From Alphaproteobacteria bacterium (GTDB lineage Bacteria; Pseudomonadota; Alphaproteobacteria; Micavibrionales; Micavibrionaceae): a stretch of 35,422 bases of DNA. Position numbers and translations under genes: made by a program. Where the stretch lies: NCBI GenBank assembly GCA_028277665.1, contig JANQFU010000071.1:1-35422 (forward strand), given 5' to 3'. Below the pieces are notes generated by a model. That model saw nothing but the letters and a program-made list of their open reading frames with translations. It searched no databases and had not been told where the DNA came from. This document shows, piece by piece, positions 7,474 through 16,257 of this stretch (its first letter is position 1; each line of letters begins with the position of its first letter).

Positions 7474-8883
7474 GTGAAAAAAGAATTTTTAAACGTTGCA
7501 TGTGGCGATGCTATCATACCTTTTAGAGAGGCATTTCAACGTGCCTGTAGAGCCGTACAAGGTTTATGCCATCATTATGGCAACCCAAGTCCCCTTGCAT
7601 ATACGGATGATAGCACAGCGATGCTGTCTTTTCTAAAGGAGACTTTGTCATTGAAGGGTACGGAAATAGACGAAGGTCGCATGAATTTTACAAATGGGAC
7701 GACAGAAGGATTTAGCATCACCTTAGAATGCCTTTTGAGTCAGTGTAGCGCACAAAATGGAAAAGATAACGCTCTTATCGTACCCATGCCTAACTACGGA
7801 CTCTTCATTGATATTATTGAGAAAAGAGGCATTAAAGTTATCGGGTTCGCAAGAGAACCGGATGGAAGCGTAGATGCTGGAAAATTGGCCGAAACAATCG
7901 AGCAGAATAGAGAAGATTATAATATTCTCGCCTATTTTGACTCGAACCCTAACAATCCAACCGGGCATGTTCGCCAGCATGAAGAAACTGAAGCCCTGGC
8001 GAGAGTTATATCTGAATTCAACAAATCTATGGAAGGGGATTTTAGAAATAATAGCCCGATAATGCAAGTAATTGACGATATGGTTTATTTGGGAACAGAA
8101 TATGGGCCTGAAAAACCTTCTTCTTTCCTAGGCGTTCCTGACATGGAAAATCGTGTTTTTCTGCTTGCCGGGGGCTCAAAGATTGGGCTGGCAGCCTTAA
8201 GGACTGGTCTTATTGTCCACCCCCCATACTTATCAGAACAGATTGCAAGAAGCATTTTATCAAGGAATTTTTGTGTTTCAGGAATAGCCATCGAGGCTTT
8301 AAAAAGCGTTTTCCCGGCATCCGAAGAGCTTGTACGCGAAAGAAATGAGCATCTAAAAAGAATGAACGAACAACATCGTTTCTCGGGTTTGTTATTAGAA
8401 TCTCTAATTAATGGAATCGACACGGTCCCTTTAAATACAAGAGAACGTCAGGAAATGGTTGAAATCGTAGCGAGAGCCAGAGAAGTTGACCACAAGGATG
8501 CGGAACAAATTCTCCAAACAGGAATTCCACAAATTCGCGCGACGATAAGACCTAAATCAGGCTTCTTCCTTCTCGTGAGCTTCAAAGAGATGCAGGGAAG
8601 TTGCTATTCTGATCAGAAAAATGGAATAATTCATAAATTAACAGCAATAGAAGATGACAGAGATATATATAGACTGCTTTATAATAGGGGCGAAATGCAT
8701 GCCATAAGCGGACGGTCTATGGGATTATCGGCCGATGATATGATGATGCGTATTACCTATTCATTTCCGCCGGAAAAAATCGTTGAAATTGCCCAGCGGC
8801 TGGATGAGATCCAGAAAAGCGCAGAACCGATGCCAGAAATTGTTTCTGTTGCATTGATGGCGCTCCAGCACTTTCGATCCTGA
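7474..8883 (+). CDS. PLP-dependent aminotransferase, fold type I
   Basis: Predicted class I/II aminotransferase-like enzyme, 469 residues, starting at GTG with a GGGG stretch 6 bp before it. Visible signatures are NGTTEG (74-79) at the cofactor phosphate site, NPNNPTG (158-164), the Asp/Tyr pair DDMVYLG (201-207) that contacts the pyridine ring, and GGSKIGLAALRTG (233-245), where Lys236 would be the Schiff-base lysine. The substrate cannot be given. An inserted segment, about residues 320-400, is not typical of the short housekeeping enzymes. Base composition differs from its neighbours: 7681-7740 has 22 G or C in 60, compared with 43 in 60 at 26041-26100 in mnmG. I infer recent acquisition. 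It stands alone between glmU and the oppositely oriented rho. Confidence 0.85.
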   Translation: MKKEFLNVACGDAIIPFREAFQRACRAVQGLCHHYGNPSPLAYTDDSTAMLSFLKETLSLKGTEIDEGRMNFTNGTTEGFSITLECLLSQCSAQNGKDNALIVPMPNYGLFIDIIEKRGIKVIGFAREPDGSVDAGKLAETIEQNREDYNILAYFDSNPNNPTGHVRQHEETEALARVISEFNKSMEGDFRNNSPIMQVIDDMVYLGTEYGPEKPSSFLGVPDMENRVFLLAGGSKIGLAALRTGLIVHPPYLSEQIARSILSRNFCVSGIAIEALKSVFPASEELVRERNEHLKRMNEQHRFSGLLLESLINGIDTVPLNTRERQEMVEIVARAREVDHKDAEQILQTGIPQIRATIRPKSGFFLLVSFKEMQGSCYSDQKNGIIHKLTAIEDDRDIYRLLYNRGEMHAISGRSMGLSADDMMMRITYSFPPEKIVEIAQRLDEIQKSAEPMPEIVSVALMALQHFRS

Positions 8884-8936
8884 TCCGCAAAGAATGAGAT
8901 GCGGGAGAAAAAAGACAAAACAGGCGGTTGAGGTCT

Positions 8937-10193
8937 TTACTGGTTCATCGCGTTGAAGAACTCGTCGTTTGTCTTCGTATCCTTCATTTTATCGATCAGG
9001 AATTCAATCGCGTCCATTGTGCCCATCGGGTTGAGAACACGGCGCAGAACCCACATTTTCGAAAGCGTGTCGCGGCCGACAAGAAGCTCTTCCTTCCGGG
9101 TCCCGGATTTTTGAATGTCGATCGCCGGGAAGACCCGTTTATCGGCAAGTTTCCGGTCGAGCACGATCTCGGCGTTACCGGTCCCTTTGAACTCTTCGAA
9201 AATAACTTCGTCCATCCGGCTCCCGGTATCGATCAGGGCTGTGGCGATAATCGTCAAAGAGCCGCCTTGCTCAATGTTCCGGGCCGCTCCGAAGAAGCGT
9301 TTGGGACGCTGGAGCGCATTCGCATCGACCCCGCCCGTCAGAACCTTCCCGGAGCTCGGCACAACCGTGTTATAGGCCCGCGCCAGACGGGTAATGGAAT
9401 CCAGCAGGATAACAACATCGCGCTTGTGCTCGACAAGACGCTTGGCTTTCTCAATGACCATCTCGGCGACCTGAACGTGCCGGGACGCCGGCTCGTCAAA
9501 CGTGGAGGAAATGACTTCCCCGCGCACGGAACGCGCCATATCGGTCACCTCTTCCGGACGTTCGTCGATCAGAAGAACAAGAAGATAGGCTTCCGGATGG
9601 TTTGTCGCGATCGAGTGCGCAATTTCCTGAAGCATCACCGTTTTCCCGGTCCGCGGCGGCGCAACGATCAGAGCCCGCTGTCCGAAGCCGATCGGCGAGA
9701 CCAGCTCAATCACGCGCTGGACCTTGTTGTTCTTTGTCGGATCCGGCAGCTCGAGATTAACCTTCCGCTCCGGATAGAGCGGCGTCAGGTTATCGAAGTT
9801 AATGCGGTGGCGAATTTTCTCCGGAGCTTCACCGTTGATCGCGCCGACTTTCAAAAGCGCGAAATACCGTTCGGAATCTTTCGGCGCGCGGATCTCGCCC
9901 TCGACAATATCCCCGGTCCGCAGACCAAAGCGGCGCACCTGTGAAGGAGAAACATAAATATCGTCAGGACCCGGCAGATAATTTTCTTCAGGAGACCGGA
10001 GAAAACCGAACCCGTCCTGAAGAACCTCGAGAACGCCCCGGCCCGAGATCGGAACATTTTGATCCGCAAGCTTTTTAAGGATCGCAAACATCATATCCTG
10101 TTTGCGCATCGCGTTGCAGTTTTCGATATCCAGCTCTTCGGCGAAGGCGAGCAGCTCGGCTGGGGAGCGTGATTTAAGATCCTGAAGATTCAT
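8937..10193 (-). CDS. rho: Transcription termination factor Rho
   Basis: Hexameric RNA-dependent ATPase that ends transcription at C-rich untranslated RNA. The 418-residue product has the N-terminal helical domain ([21 protein letters not shown]), then the RNA-binding fold ([21 protein letters not shown], about 53-73). The ATPase domain follows with Walker A APPRTGKT (178-185), Walker [11 protein letters not shown], the Q-loop region [16 protein letters not shown] and the R-loop [15 protein letters not shown]. Length and motifs are standard. In many alphaproteobacteria rho follows hemJ directly; here a symporter and a regulator gene lie between. The 245 bp upstream may hold its promoter and a leader, but I could not identify elements there. 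Confidence 0.97.
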   Translation of the reverse strand: MNLQDLKSRSPAELLAFAEELDIENCNAMRKQDMMFAILKKLADQNVPISGRGVLEVLQDGFGFLRSPEENYLPGPDDIYVSPSQVRRFGLRTGDIVEGEIRAPKDSERYFALLKVGAINGEAPEKIRHRINFDNLTPLYPERKVNLELPDPTKNNKVQRVIELVSPIGFGQRALIVAPPRTGKTVMLQEIAHSIATNHPEAYLLVLLIDERPEEVTDMARSVRGEVISSTFDEPASRHVQVAEMVIEKAKRLVEHKRDVVILLDSITRLARAYNTVVPSSGKVLTGGVDANALQRPKRFFGAARNIEQGGSLTIIATALIDTGSRMDEVIFEEFKGTGNAEIVLDRKLADKRVFPAIDIQKSGTRKEELLVGRDTLSKMWVLRRVLNPMGTMDAIEFLIDKMKDTKTNDEFFNAMNQ

Positions 10194-10438
10194 GAAAAAC
10201 TCGTATTAAAGTCATAGCCGACGATGTGCAGACCGACTGCCTGCATAATGGCCGCTTTTGGGACTTCTCTTAATGTTATCGGTTACCTGGTTTCGTTGGG
10301 ATATGTGTCTTATCACTCCCGGCAGCGCCATTCTGGCACGCAATTTTTCTATAGCTATATCGGGAAAACAAACAAGACAGGTAAGCTATACCGAATTCCG
10401 CAAAGCCCGTCAAGCACAAAGAAAGAAAAGAAAAAGGC

Positions 10439-11767
10439 TTATACTGCCTTCCGGACGATCCAGCACGGCAGAGCCGGAACCAAAAGGAGAAGCGGAGCCC
10501 AGACGGATGCCGCCAGCAAACCGGAACCATAGAGCCCGGCCAGCACCGCCCCGCCGCCGATCAAACCGATAAGTGCCGTCACCCGACTCCCGCGCCCCAG
10601 AAGAGACGGAAAACAGACCGACCCCACGACAATGAAGATATACAAAAGAGTCATGTAAATATCTGTCAAATTCTGAAAAAAGAGCGCAAGCACACACGCG
10701 GCGATGACGATCGCCGCCGTCACGATCCGGCTCCTCCGCACGGACGACAAAGATCGCCCAAGCGCTTTCTCGGCAATAACCGTCATCGTGAACAATTCCG
10801 TATCGGCCGTGGACAGGATCGACGAGAAAACGGTCAGACCGATCAAACCGGCGGCAAAAGGCGGTAAACCCTCCAGGAGCACCATGAACGCCATGTCCGG
10901 ATCGATCTCCGGATGCGCCGCACGAATGGACAGCGCGAGCCAGTAAATAAACACCCCGAATGCGAACAGTGCCGCAGCTCCAAGACAAAAACCGCGTACG
11001 GCCGATTTATCGTCCCGCGCCATCATGAGGCGTTGCCAGAAATCCGCGCCGCCCAGAACCGCCAGAATGCCGGAGACAAACAAAACGACGCCCGTCCCAC
11101 CCGGAAGAGGATGCGCCAAAACCGTATCCAGATCCGCGCAAAAAGCTCGCATGGCCCCGGCCTGATCGGCAAAAACCAGCCACCCGGTCGCAAGCAGGGC
11201 CAGAAACCCGGCCTGAATCTTGTCCGTCGCACTCACGGAAGCAAACCCGCCGAGCAGAACATAAGCACTCACCACCCCGGCGCAAAGCAGCGCGGCAATG
11301 GATAACGCCCACCCGGTGAGCGCGGCAATCATCATCCCGCCCACGATAAACTGAATGACAAGAAGACACCCCAGAACGATCAGGCTATAGGCCGCCGCCA
11401 CGGAAGAGACCGCCCGCCCGAAACGCGCCTCCAGAAAATCGGGGATGCTGTGCATATCGCGCGCCGCCGCGTCCCGGCGCGCAATCGGGGCCAGAAAACC
11501 AAGCAGGATCATCCCGCCCGCCACGCCGGCAAACAAAAGCAACGCGACGGATCCGAACGCATAGGTCAGTGCCGTCATCGTCACGTATTCTCCGGCCCCG
11601 ATCAGCGTGAACACACCCGCCAGAACGCCGAAAACACCAAGCGTCCGCCCGCCTGTATGCCAGTGCGCGGCACTCTTGTCTCGCGCAGCAACGAGGCCAA
11701 TCCCGACGCATACAACCGCGTAAACCGCATAAAGAAAAATCTCACTCACAACCCCTTCTCCCGCCAT
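10439..11767 (-). CDS. Sodium:solute symporter (SSS family)
   Basis: Inner-membrane sodium-coupled symporter, 442 residues with about 12-13 hydrophobic segments. Family features: a GxGEYVTMTAL region in the second helix pair, VSATDKIQAGFLALLATG in the middle, GGADFWQRLMMARDDKSAVRG (close to the QR...A.. signature of SSS proteins), and SSILSTADTELFTMT near residues 315-329. The solute is unknown; amino acid, carboxylate and proline-type relatives are all possible. The assigned ATG at 11767 may be six codons too early: an in-frame GTG follows an AGAAGGGG stretch. It diverges from the XRE regulator gene with 109 bp between, which suggests that regulator could control it. Confidence 0.85.
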   Translation of the reverse strand: MAGEGVVSEIFLYAVYAVVCVGIGLVAARDKSAAHWHTGGRTLGVFGVLAGVFTLIGAGEYVTMTALTYAFGSVALLLFAGVAGGMILLGFLAPIARRDAAARDMHSIPDFLEARFGRAVSSVAAAYSLIVLGCLLVIQFIVGGMMIAALTGWALSIAALLCAGVVSAYVLLGGFASVSATDKIQAGFLALLATGWLVFADQAGAMRAFCADLDTVLAHPLPGGTGVVLFVSGILAVLGGADFWQRLMMARDDKSAVRGFCLGAAALFAFGVFIYWLALSIRAAHPEIDPDMAFMVLLEGLPPFAAGLIGLTVFSSILSTADTELFTMTVIAEKALGRSLSSVRRSRIVTAAIVIAACVLALFFQNLTDIYMTLLYIFIVVGSVCFPSLLGRGSRVTALIGLIGGGAVLAGLYGSGLLAASVWAPLLLLVPALPCWIVRKAV

Positions 11768-11829
11768 GCCGGCCCTGTTTCCTCCGTCTTACAGAAAACC
11801 CGTGCCGGACCGAAGAAAAACGGAACATT

Positions 11830-11850
11830 ATTATTGCTTGCTTGAATAAT
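11830..11850. promoter_or_regulatory. Possible operator dyad
   Basis: ATTATT (11830-11835) and AATAAT (11845-11850) form a dyad around GCTTGCTTG, in the 109-bp gap between the divergent symporter and XRE regulator genes. The position would suit an autoregulatory operator, but AT-rich dyads also arise by chance. Confidence 0.25.
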
Positions 11851-11876
11851 CTTTAAGCGTTTGCCAAAGTGCTTAT

Positions 11877-12590
11877 ATGATCTCTCTGCGACAAATACGG
11901 GCGGCCTGCGGCCTTCTGGAATGGAGTCAGGCGGAACTTGCACGGCGTTGCGATCTTTCGGCTACAGCCATGAACAACATCCTGCGCGGCCATGCCGCTC
12001 CGCGTGCTGGCACGCTGGAGCAAATTGCAAAATGTCTGGAGAACAACGGTGTCGCTTTCCTGCCGGGCGAAGGCGTGCGCCTGCGTGACGACATTTTCGA
12101 GGTCGAAACGTTTCAGGGCAAAAATGCTTTTGAAAACTACATGGGGGATGTTCTGGAGACACTGCCTTACACACAGGACAAGGCCGGATACCACATGATC
12201 GCCGATGAAGAGCCTTATCTGACCGTGTCAAATCTTCGGCGGGTCTTCTTCTACTATATCGAAGACATGATCGAAAAGGGCTTACACGATTACATCCTGT
12301 GCCGTCCCGGCGTCAAACGAATCTACGGCCCGCCCGAATGTGCAAGCTATCGTACCGCCCCGGCGGTGCTCGCGCGGCAAATGGGAACGTCTGTTTACGG
12401 AGATAAATATACGCTCTTCCTGCCGGACCGGATCGTCGTCATCGAAAACGCAGCCATCGCCGCCGCCCAGCGCGACCAGTTTCTTGAAAACTGGAACCAC
12501 GCACGGTCCCTTCGCCCCGGCATGGTCCCCGTCTACGAACAGGACAAAGCCTGGCTGGAGAAAGAGAGGAAAAAGAAAACCAGAACCTGA
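11877..12590 (+). CDS. XRE-family helix-turn-helix regulator
   Basis: Predicted DNA-binding protein of 237 residues. Residues about 3-60 are a Cro/C1-type helix-turn-helix (LRQIRAACGLLEWSQAELAR, then LSATAMNNILRG, then a TLEQIAKCLENNGVAFLPG stretch). The rest, about 75-237, is a separate domain that I do not recognise. It contains aromatic-rich stretches (FFYYIEDMIEKGLHDYILCR, VYGDKYTLFLPDRIVVIENA) and a basic tail EKERKKKTRT. It is divergent from the symporter gene and convergent with hemJ, ending 2 bp from the hemJ stop. No clear ribosome-binding site precedes the ATG. Together with the symporter it interrupts the usual hemJ-rho neighbourhood. Confidence 0.78.
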   Translation: MISLRQIRAACGLLEWSQAELARRCDLSATAMNNILRGHAAPRAGTLEQIAKCLENNGVAFLPGEGVRLRDDIFEVETFQGKNAFENYMGDVLETLPYTQDKAGYHMIADEEPYLTVSNLRRVFFYYIEDMIEKGLHDYILCRPGVKRIYGPPECASYRTAPAVLARQMGTSVYGDKYTLFLPDRIVVIENAAIAAAQRDQFLENWNHARSLRPGMVPVYEQDKAWLEKERKKKTRT

Positions 12591-12592
12591 AC

Positions 12593-13066
12593 CTAAAACG
12601 GCTCCAGAACGCCCATAATGACAATAAAAATCATTAAAAGCGTCGGTGCTTCGTTCCACCAGCGGTAAAAAATATGCGATTTTGTGTTCCGGTCTTCGGC
12701 AAACGCGCGCCGCCAGTTCGCATAAACCACATGAAGCCCGGTCAGAAGCACTGCCCCGAGCAGCTTGGCATGCATCCATCCCACGCTCAACAACGCGGGG
12801 TTGGCGCAAAGAAGCAAAATTCCGAAAACCCAGCTTGCGATCAGCGCGGGATTCATGATGATCCGAAGCAGTTTATGCTCCATAACCTTAAACGTCTCGG
12901 ACGTGTCGGATCCGGGTTCCGTTTGCGCATGATAGACAAACAGCCGCGGCAGATAGAACATGCCCGCCATCCACGCAATGACACTGATAAGGTGCATTGC
13001 GCGCAAAAACTCGTAATGCATCGACAAAAACAAAAACACATCACCCATCCAGCCGTTCAACGCCAT
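12593..13066 (-). CDS. hemJ: Protoporphyrinogen oxidase HemJ
   Basis: Membrane enzyme that oxidises protoporphyrinogen IX to protoporphyrin IX, the step before ferrochelatase. The 157-residue product has four hydrophobic segments and family signatures: RAMHLISVIAWMAGMFYLPR with the conserved His (about 24-43), the FVYHAQTE segment, MEHKLLRIIMNPA, WMHAKLLGAVLLTGLH and the C-terminal RWWNEAPTLLMIFIVIM. GGTGAG just before the ATG at 13066 supports this start; an internal Met at residue 16 is the alternative. It is the last gene of hemE-hemH-methyltransferase-hemJ, 4 bp after the methyltransferase. Confidence 0.93.
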   Translation of the reverse strand: MALNGWMGDVFLFLSMHYEFLRAMHLISVIAWMAGMFYLPRLFVYHAQTEPGSDTSETFKVMEHKLLRIIMNPALIASWVFGILLLCANPALLSVGWMHAKLLGAVLLTGLHVVYANWRRAFAEDRNTKSHIFYRWWNEAPTLLMIFIVIMGVLEPF

Positions 13067-13070
13067 AATC

Positions 13071-13715
13071 TCACCATTCCCTTCTGAGTATCACATGGTC
13101 CCAGGACACGCCCTCGCGCCCGAAGAAATCAGACATTCCGCGCTCGGCAACTTCAATCTGAAACCCGCCTTTTATCGCGAAACTTTCCATTTCCTCAATC
13201 GGAACATCGAACATGTTCCGTCCAAGGCAATCCGGACCCCGCCGTAATGTGGCATACAGATATGCCCGGTTTTTCATCAATCCCGAAAGAACGTCATACA
13301 AGACATAGCGATCCATTTCGTTCAGATGAAAAAGAAAAGCATTCAAAAATATGATATCAAAATTTCGGCTAAGAGCGCGGGTCTTTATAAGTTCCGGAGC
13401 CAGATCGCACAGAAAAACAGGATTCGGACTTATGCGCCCTTCACTCTGCCGGTGTGCGCGGGATATAAAGGATTGGGAACCATCGACGCCAACGACGTGA
13501 AAGCCTGCATCCGCAAGGCAAAAACTGTCCCGCCCCGGCCCGCATCCAAGATCGAGGACATCAAGATCTCCCGGATTCAAGCACGCCGTCATATCGGCAT
13601 AAAAACGCGGCGCGAATTCAGCCGCATCACAGGATTCATATTGCGCGATAAAACCATCGGCGCCCTGTTCGTAGGCATCAAGATTCTCTGTGATATATGT
13701 ACTTTCGCTTTTCAT
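13071..13715 (-). CDS. Class I SAM-dependent methyltransferase
   Basis: Predicted 214-residue methyltransferase. The SAM-binding motif I is VLDLGCGPGRD (about 53-63), followed by an acidic residue at the end of the second strand (GVDGS, 76-80) and a FDIIFLNAFLFHL stretch at the motif IV position. The target molecule is unknown. Its start codon overlaps the hemH stop by 4 bp (ATGA at 13712-13715) and hemJ follows after 4 bp, so it is translated as part of the heme operon. This is not one of the standard heme enzymes. A role linked to heme or porphyrin is possible but only inferred from position. Confidence 0.82.
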   Translation of the reverse strand: MKSESTYITENLDAYEQGADGFIAQYESCDAAEFAPRFYADMTACLNPGDLDVLDLGCGPGRDSFCLADAGFHVVGVDGSQSFISRAHRQSEGRISPNPVFLCDLAPELIKTRALSRNFDIIFLNAFLFHLNEMDRYVLYDVLSGLMKNRAYLYATLRRGPDCLGRNMFDVPIEEMESFAIKGGFQIEVAERGMSDFFGREGVSWDHVILRREW

Positions 13716-14815
13716 TTTGTTCTCTGTTTACACATCTTCGGATCTTTTGCACAGCACCGGGAGAAGGATCCGCCTTCCGCGCGGGCGCAACACCCGCTTT
13801 GCAGAATACCCGGCATCTCCAGCGCCTTATGAACGAGACGCCCCAGACCGGAGATAAACGCCGGATGCGTCCCGGCCGTCTGCGCAACGACAAAGCCCGG
13901 AATGCCGAGATCCTGCGCCAGATTTCTATATTCTTCGCCGATCTCGACAATGGTCTCGACATGCTCGCTGACGAACGCATGCGGATAGACAACGACCGGG
14001 ACGCCGTCCGCCGCTGCTTTGCTGAGGGCTTCTTCCGTTGACGGACCGATCCATTTCATTGGCCCGACACGGCTTTGATAACAAATTTGCCAATCCGGCG
14101 CATCCAAAGGCAACGCATCCACAATTGCAGACGCGGTTCGCTCGCACTGCCATTGATACGGATCGCCGTCCCGGATGACAGAGCAGGGAAGCCCGTGCGC
14201 AGAGAGAAGGATCCGCGGCGCCCGTCCAGATTTCGCTTCAAGGTCCCTGTAGACGGAGAAAATGCTTTCGGCGCTTGCCTGAACGAATCCCTCATCCTCG
14301 GGATAACAGCACACCGTGCTTTGCGGGACGGCAGACAAACCGCAAAGCCGCGCCGCCCGATCCCAGTCCTGAAGAGACGAGCGCGTCGTCGTCGTCGAAT
14401 ACTGGGGATACAAAGGCAACAGGACAATATGATCCGGCCCGTAGGACCGAACCTCTTCAGCAATCTCGTCCGCCATCGGGCGCCAGTAACGCATGCAGAC
14501 AAATACGCGCCACCGATTTTCCCTGTTCTGACCGGATATTCCCCCGCGATGCAATTCTTCCTGTAGCGCTTCCGCTTGCATCAACGTATTGGCAAGAAGC
14601 GGGGACTTATAATCAAGACGCGCATAGCTGCTTCCGGCTTCGTTTTTGGCCCGTTTGGACGCAATCCGCCGCGCAACCAGCCGCCGGAGCACCCCCGGCA
14701 GGCGAATGATATTCGGATCGGAAAAGAAATTATACAAAAACGGCGCAATCGCGTCCCGGCGGTCCGGCCCGCCGAGATTAAAAAGAACGACCGCGATTTT
14801 ACGTGTGTGTTCCAT
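13712..14815 (-). CDS. hemH: Ferrochelatase HemH
   Basis: Inserts ferrous iron into protoporphyrin IX to make heme. The 367-residue protein shows VVLFNLGGP at the N-terminus, YPQYSTTTT, SAHGLP with the catalytic His207, QSRVGPMKWIGPST, and VSEHVET with Glu284. These match the family in order and spacing. The C-terminus carries five cysteines in the last 26 residues (GCC, RCC and MC at 342/343, 354/355 and 362). Some alphaproteobacterial ferrochelatases hold a [2Fe-2S] cluster at cysteines, so this tail may do the same. The gene follows hemE after 5 bp and overlaps the next gene by 4 bp. Confidence 0.95.
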   Translation of the reverse strand: MEHTRKIAVVLFNLGGPDRRDAIAPFLYNFFSDPNIIRLPGVLRRLVARRIASKRAKNEAGSSYARLDYKSPLLANTLMQAEALQEELHRGGISGQNRENRWRVFVCMRYWRPMADEIAEEVRSYGPDHIVLLPLYPQYSTTTTRSSLQDWDRAARLCGLSAVPQSTVCCYPEDEGFVQASAESIFSVYRDLEAKSGRAPRILLSAHGLPCSVIRDGDPYQWQCERTASAIVDALPLDAPDWQICYQSRVGPMKWIGPSTEEALSKAAADGVPVVVYPHAFVSEHVETIVEIGEEYRNLAQDLGIPGFVVAQTAGTHPAFISGLGRLVHKALEMPGILQSGCCARAEGGSFSRCCAKDPKMCKQRTK

Positions 14816-14820
14816 GGGTG

Positions 14821-15864
14821 TTAGTTCTGCCAGTTCTGCACGTATTCGACAACCCTTTGAACATGTTCCGGCGGTGTGGCTTTGTCGATTCCGTGACCGA
14901 GATTAAAAACAAACGGCTTTCCGGAAAAATCGGACAAAATCTTCCCGACGCTTTCATCCAGCCGCACGCCGCCGGCCAGAAGACAGACCGGATCCAGATT
15001 TCCCTGAACCGGACAAAGCGTCTGAACGGCTTCCGCCGCCCAGCGCGTGGACACATTATGATCGAGCGAAACCGCGCTCACCCCCGTCTCCCCGACATAA
15101 AGCGGATAGGACGGGCCCGCGCCTTTCGGGAACCCGATAACCGGAACATCAGGAAATTCAGCACGCAAAGCCGCGACGATCCGGCGGGTCGGCGCAATAA
15201 CCCAGCGCCGGAACTCTTCCGCCGCCAGAACTCCGGCCCAGCTGTCGAAAATCTGGAGAGCTTCCGCGCCGGCCCGGGCCTGCCCGGCCAGATAGGCGAT
15301 TACAGCATCGCTCAAAAGGTCGATCAGAACCAAAAACGCGCCCGGATCCCGATACGCCAGAGACCGCGCCTTTTGAAAGTCCCGCGATCCGCCCCCCTCA
15401 ATCATGTAACAGGCCAGCGTCCACGGCGCACCGGAAAAGCCGATCAACGCCGTCTCATGAAATCCTTCCGCCTCAAGCGCCGCGCGAATCCGGCGGACGC
15501 TTTCATAAACCCTTTCCGGCTTTTCGCTCTCGCCGAAAGGCCTCAGCGCCTCAAAATCCTTCCGGCTCCGGACAGGATCCAGAACCGGCCCTTCCCCGTC
15601 AACAAACCGGACGCCACAGCCCATCGCATCCGGCACAACCAGAATATCGGAAAACAAAATCGCCGCATCCATGCCGAACCGCCGAATCGGCTGCAACGTA
15701 ATCTCACACGCCAGATCAGGATCGTAAACAAGATCCAGAAATCCGGAAGCCCCGGCCCGGATCTCCCGATACTCGGGAAGATACCGCCCGGCCTGACGCA
15801 TCATCCAGAGCGGAACGCGATCGCTCTCCTCCCCCCGTAAAACCTGAAGAAACCGTTTTTTCAT
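14821..15864 (-). CDS. hemE: Uroporphyrinogen decarboxylase HemE
   Basis: Removes four carboxyl groups from uroporphyrinogen III to give coproporphyrinogen III. The 347-residue product contains the signatures RVPLWMMRQAGRYLPEYRE near the start, FSDILVVPDAMG, SGAPWTLACYMIEGGGS, FDSWAG, GFPKGAG, QGNLDP and FNLGHGI. I chose the ATG at 15864 (MKKRFLQVL) because homologues start at about this point and GGAGAG lies upstream; the open frame extends 19 codons further to 15921 with unconvincing sequence. It is the first gene of the heme operon. Its 5' side faces the candidate replication origin, as in Caulobacter and Rickettsia, where hemE promoter sequences lie inside the origin region. Confidence 0.96.
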   Translation of the reverse strand: MKKRFLQVLRGEESDRVPLWMMRQAGRYLPEYREIRAGASGFLDLVYDPDLACEITLQPIRRFGMDAAILFSDILVVPDAMGCGVRFVDGEGPVLDPVRSRKDFEALRPFGESEKPERVYESVRRIRAALEAEGFHETALIGFSGAPWTLACYMIEGGGSRDFQKARSLAYRDPGAFLVLIDLLSDAVIAYLAGQARAGAEALQIFDSWAGVLAAEEFRRWVIAPTRRIVAALRAEFPDVPVIGFPKGAGPSYPLYVGETGVSAVSLDHNVSTRWAAEAVQTLCPVQGNLDPVCLLAGGVRLDESVGKILSDFSGKPFVFNLGHGIDKATPPEHVQRVVEYVQNWQN

Positions 15865-15869
15865 CCGTT

Positions 15870-16250
15870 CATTCTCTCCACCAGCTCCCCCGAAGGCTAC
15901 GCGATTCCCTCCGGATCGCAAGACCTTTCTATCTCATTTTTATTTATTTAAAAAAGGAGGTTATAGATATTAGGTCCTGTGCAAATCGGGGACAAAAACT
16001 TATACGCGGATTGTCCACATCCGGAGCATACAGGAGAATTCAAATGCGACTCGCAGGCTTTCCGGTCCCTTGGGAACATCCGCACTAAACTTATCCCTGA
16101 GCACCGTATAACCCGGATTCACATCTGATAACTGCCCGCATGATTAAAACGCCGGATGGGGATAACGCCGCCCCTTTTTTCTCCCACAGACTTATAAGAG
16201 CGAACATCCACGAAGTTATCCTTCCCCAATTTTGTCGTTCCCGCTTTCGC
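15870..16250. other. Candidate chromosomal replication origin (oriC)
   Basis: Gene-free stretch beside hemE. It has an AT-rich tract at about 15930-15975, and DnaA-box-like 9-mers: TTGTCCACA at 16011-16019 (one mismatch to TTATCCACA) and TTATCCCCA on the minus strand at 16157-16165 (one mismatch). Weaker TTATCC-like sites are at 16091 and 16216. GANTC sites, the CcrM methylation target, occur at 15903, 16048 and 16116. The heme operon runs left from here and the genes to mnmE-parB mostly run right. The hemE-adjacent position matches known alphaproteobacterial origins. Confidence 0.6.
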
Positions 16251-16257
16251 GCATGAC

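Noticed and set aside
8928..9944. 338-codon plus-strand open frame opposite rho
   Set aside because: Rho on the minus strand is certain from its motifs; the antisense frame has no family features or ribosome-binding site.
14803..15840. 345-codon plus-strand open frame opposite hemE
   Set aside because: Shadow of hemE; the sequence is rich in Arg, Pro and Gln, typical of an antisense frame.
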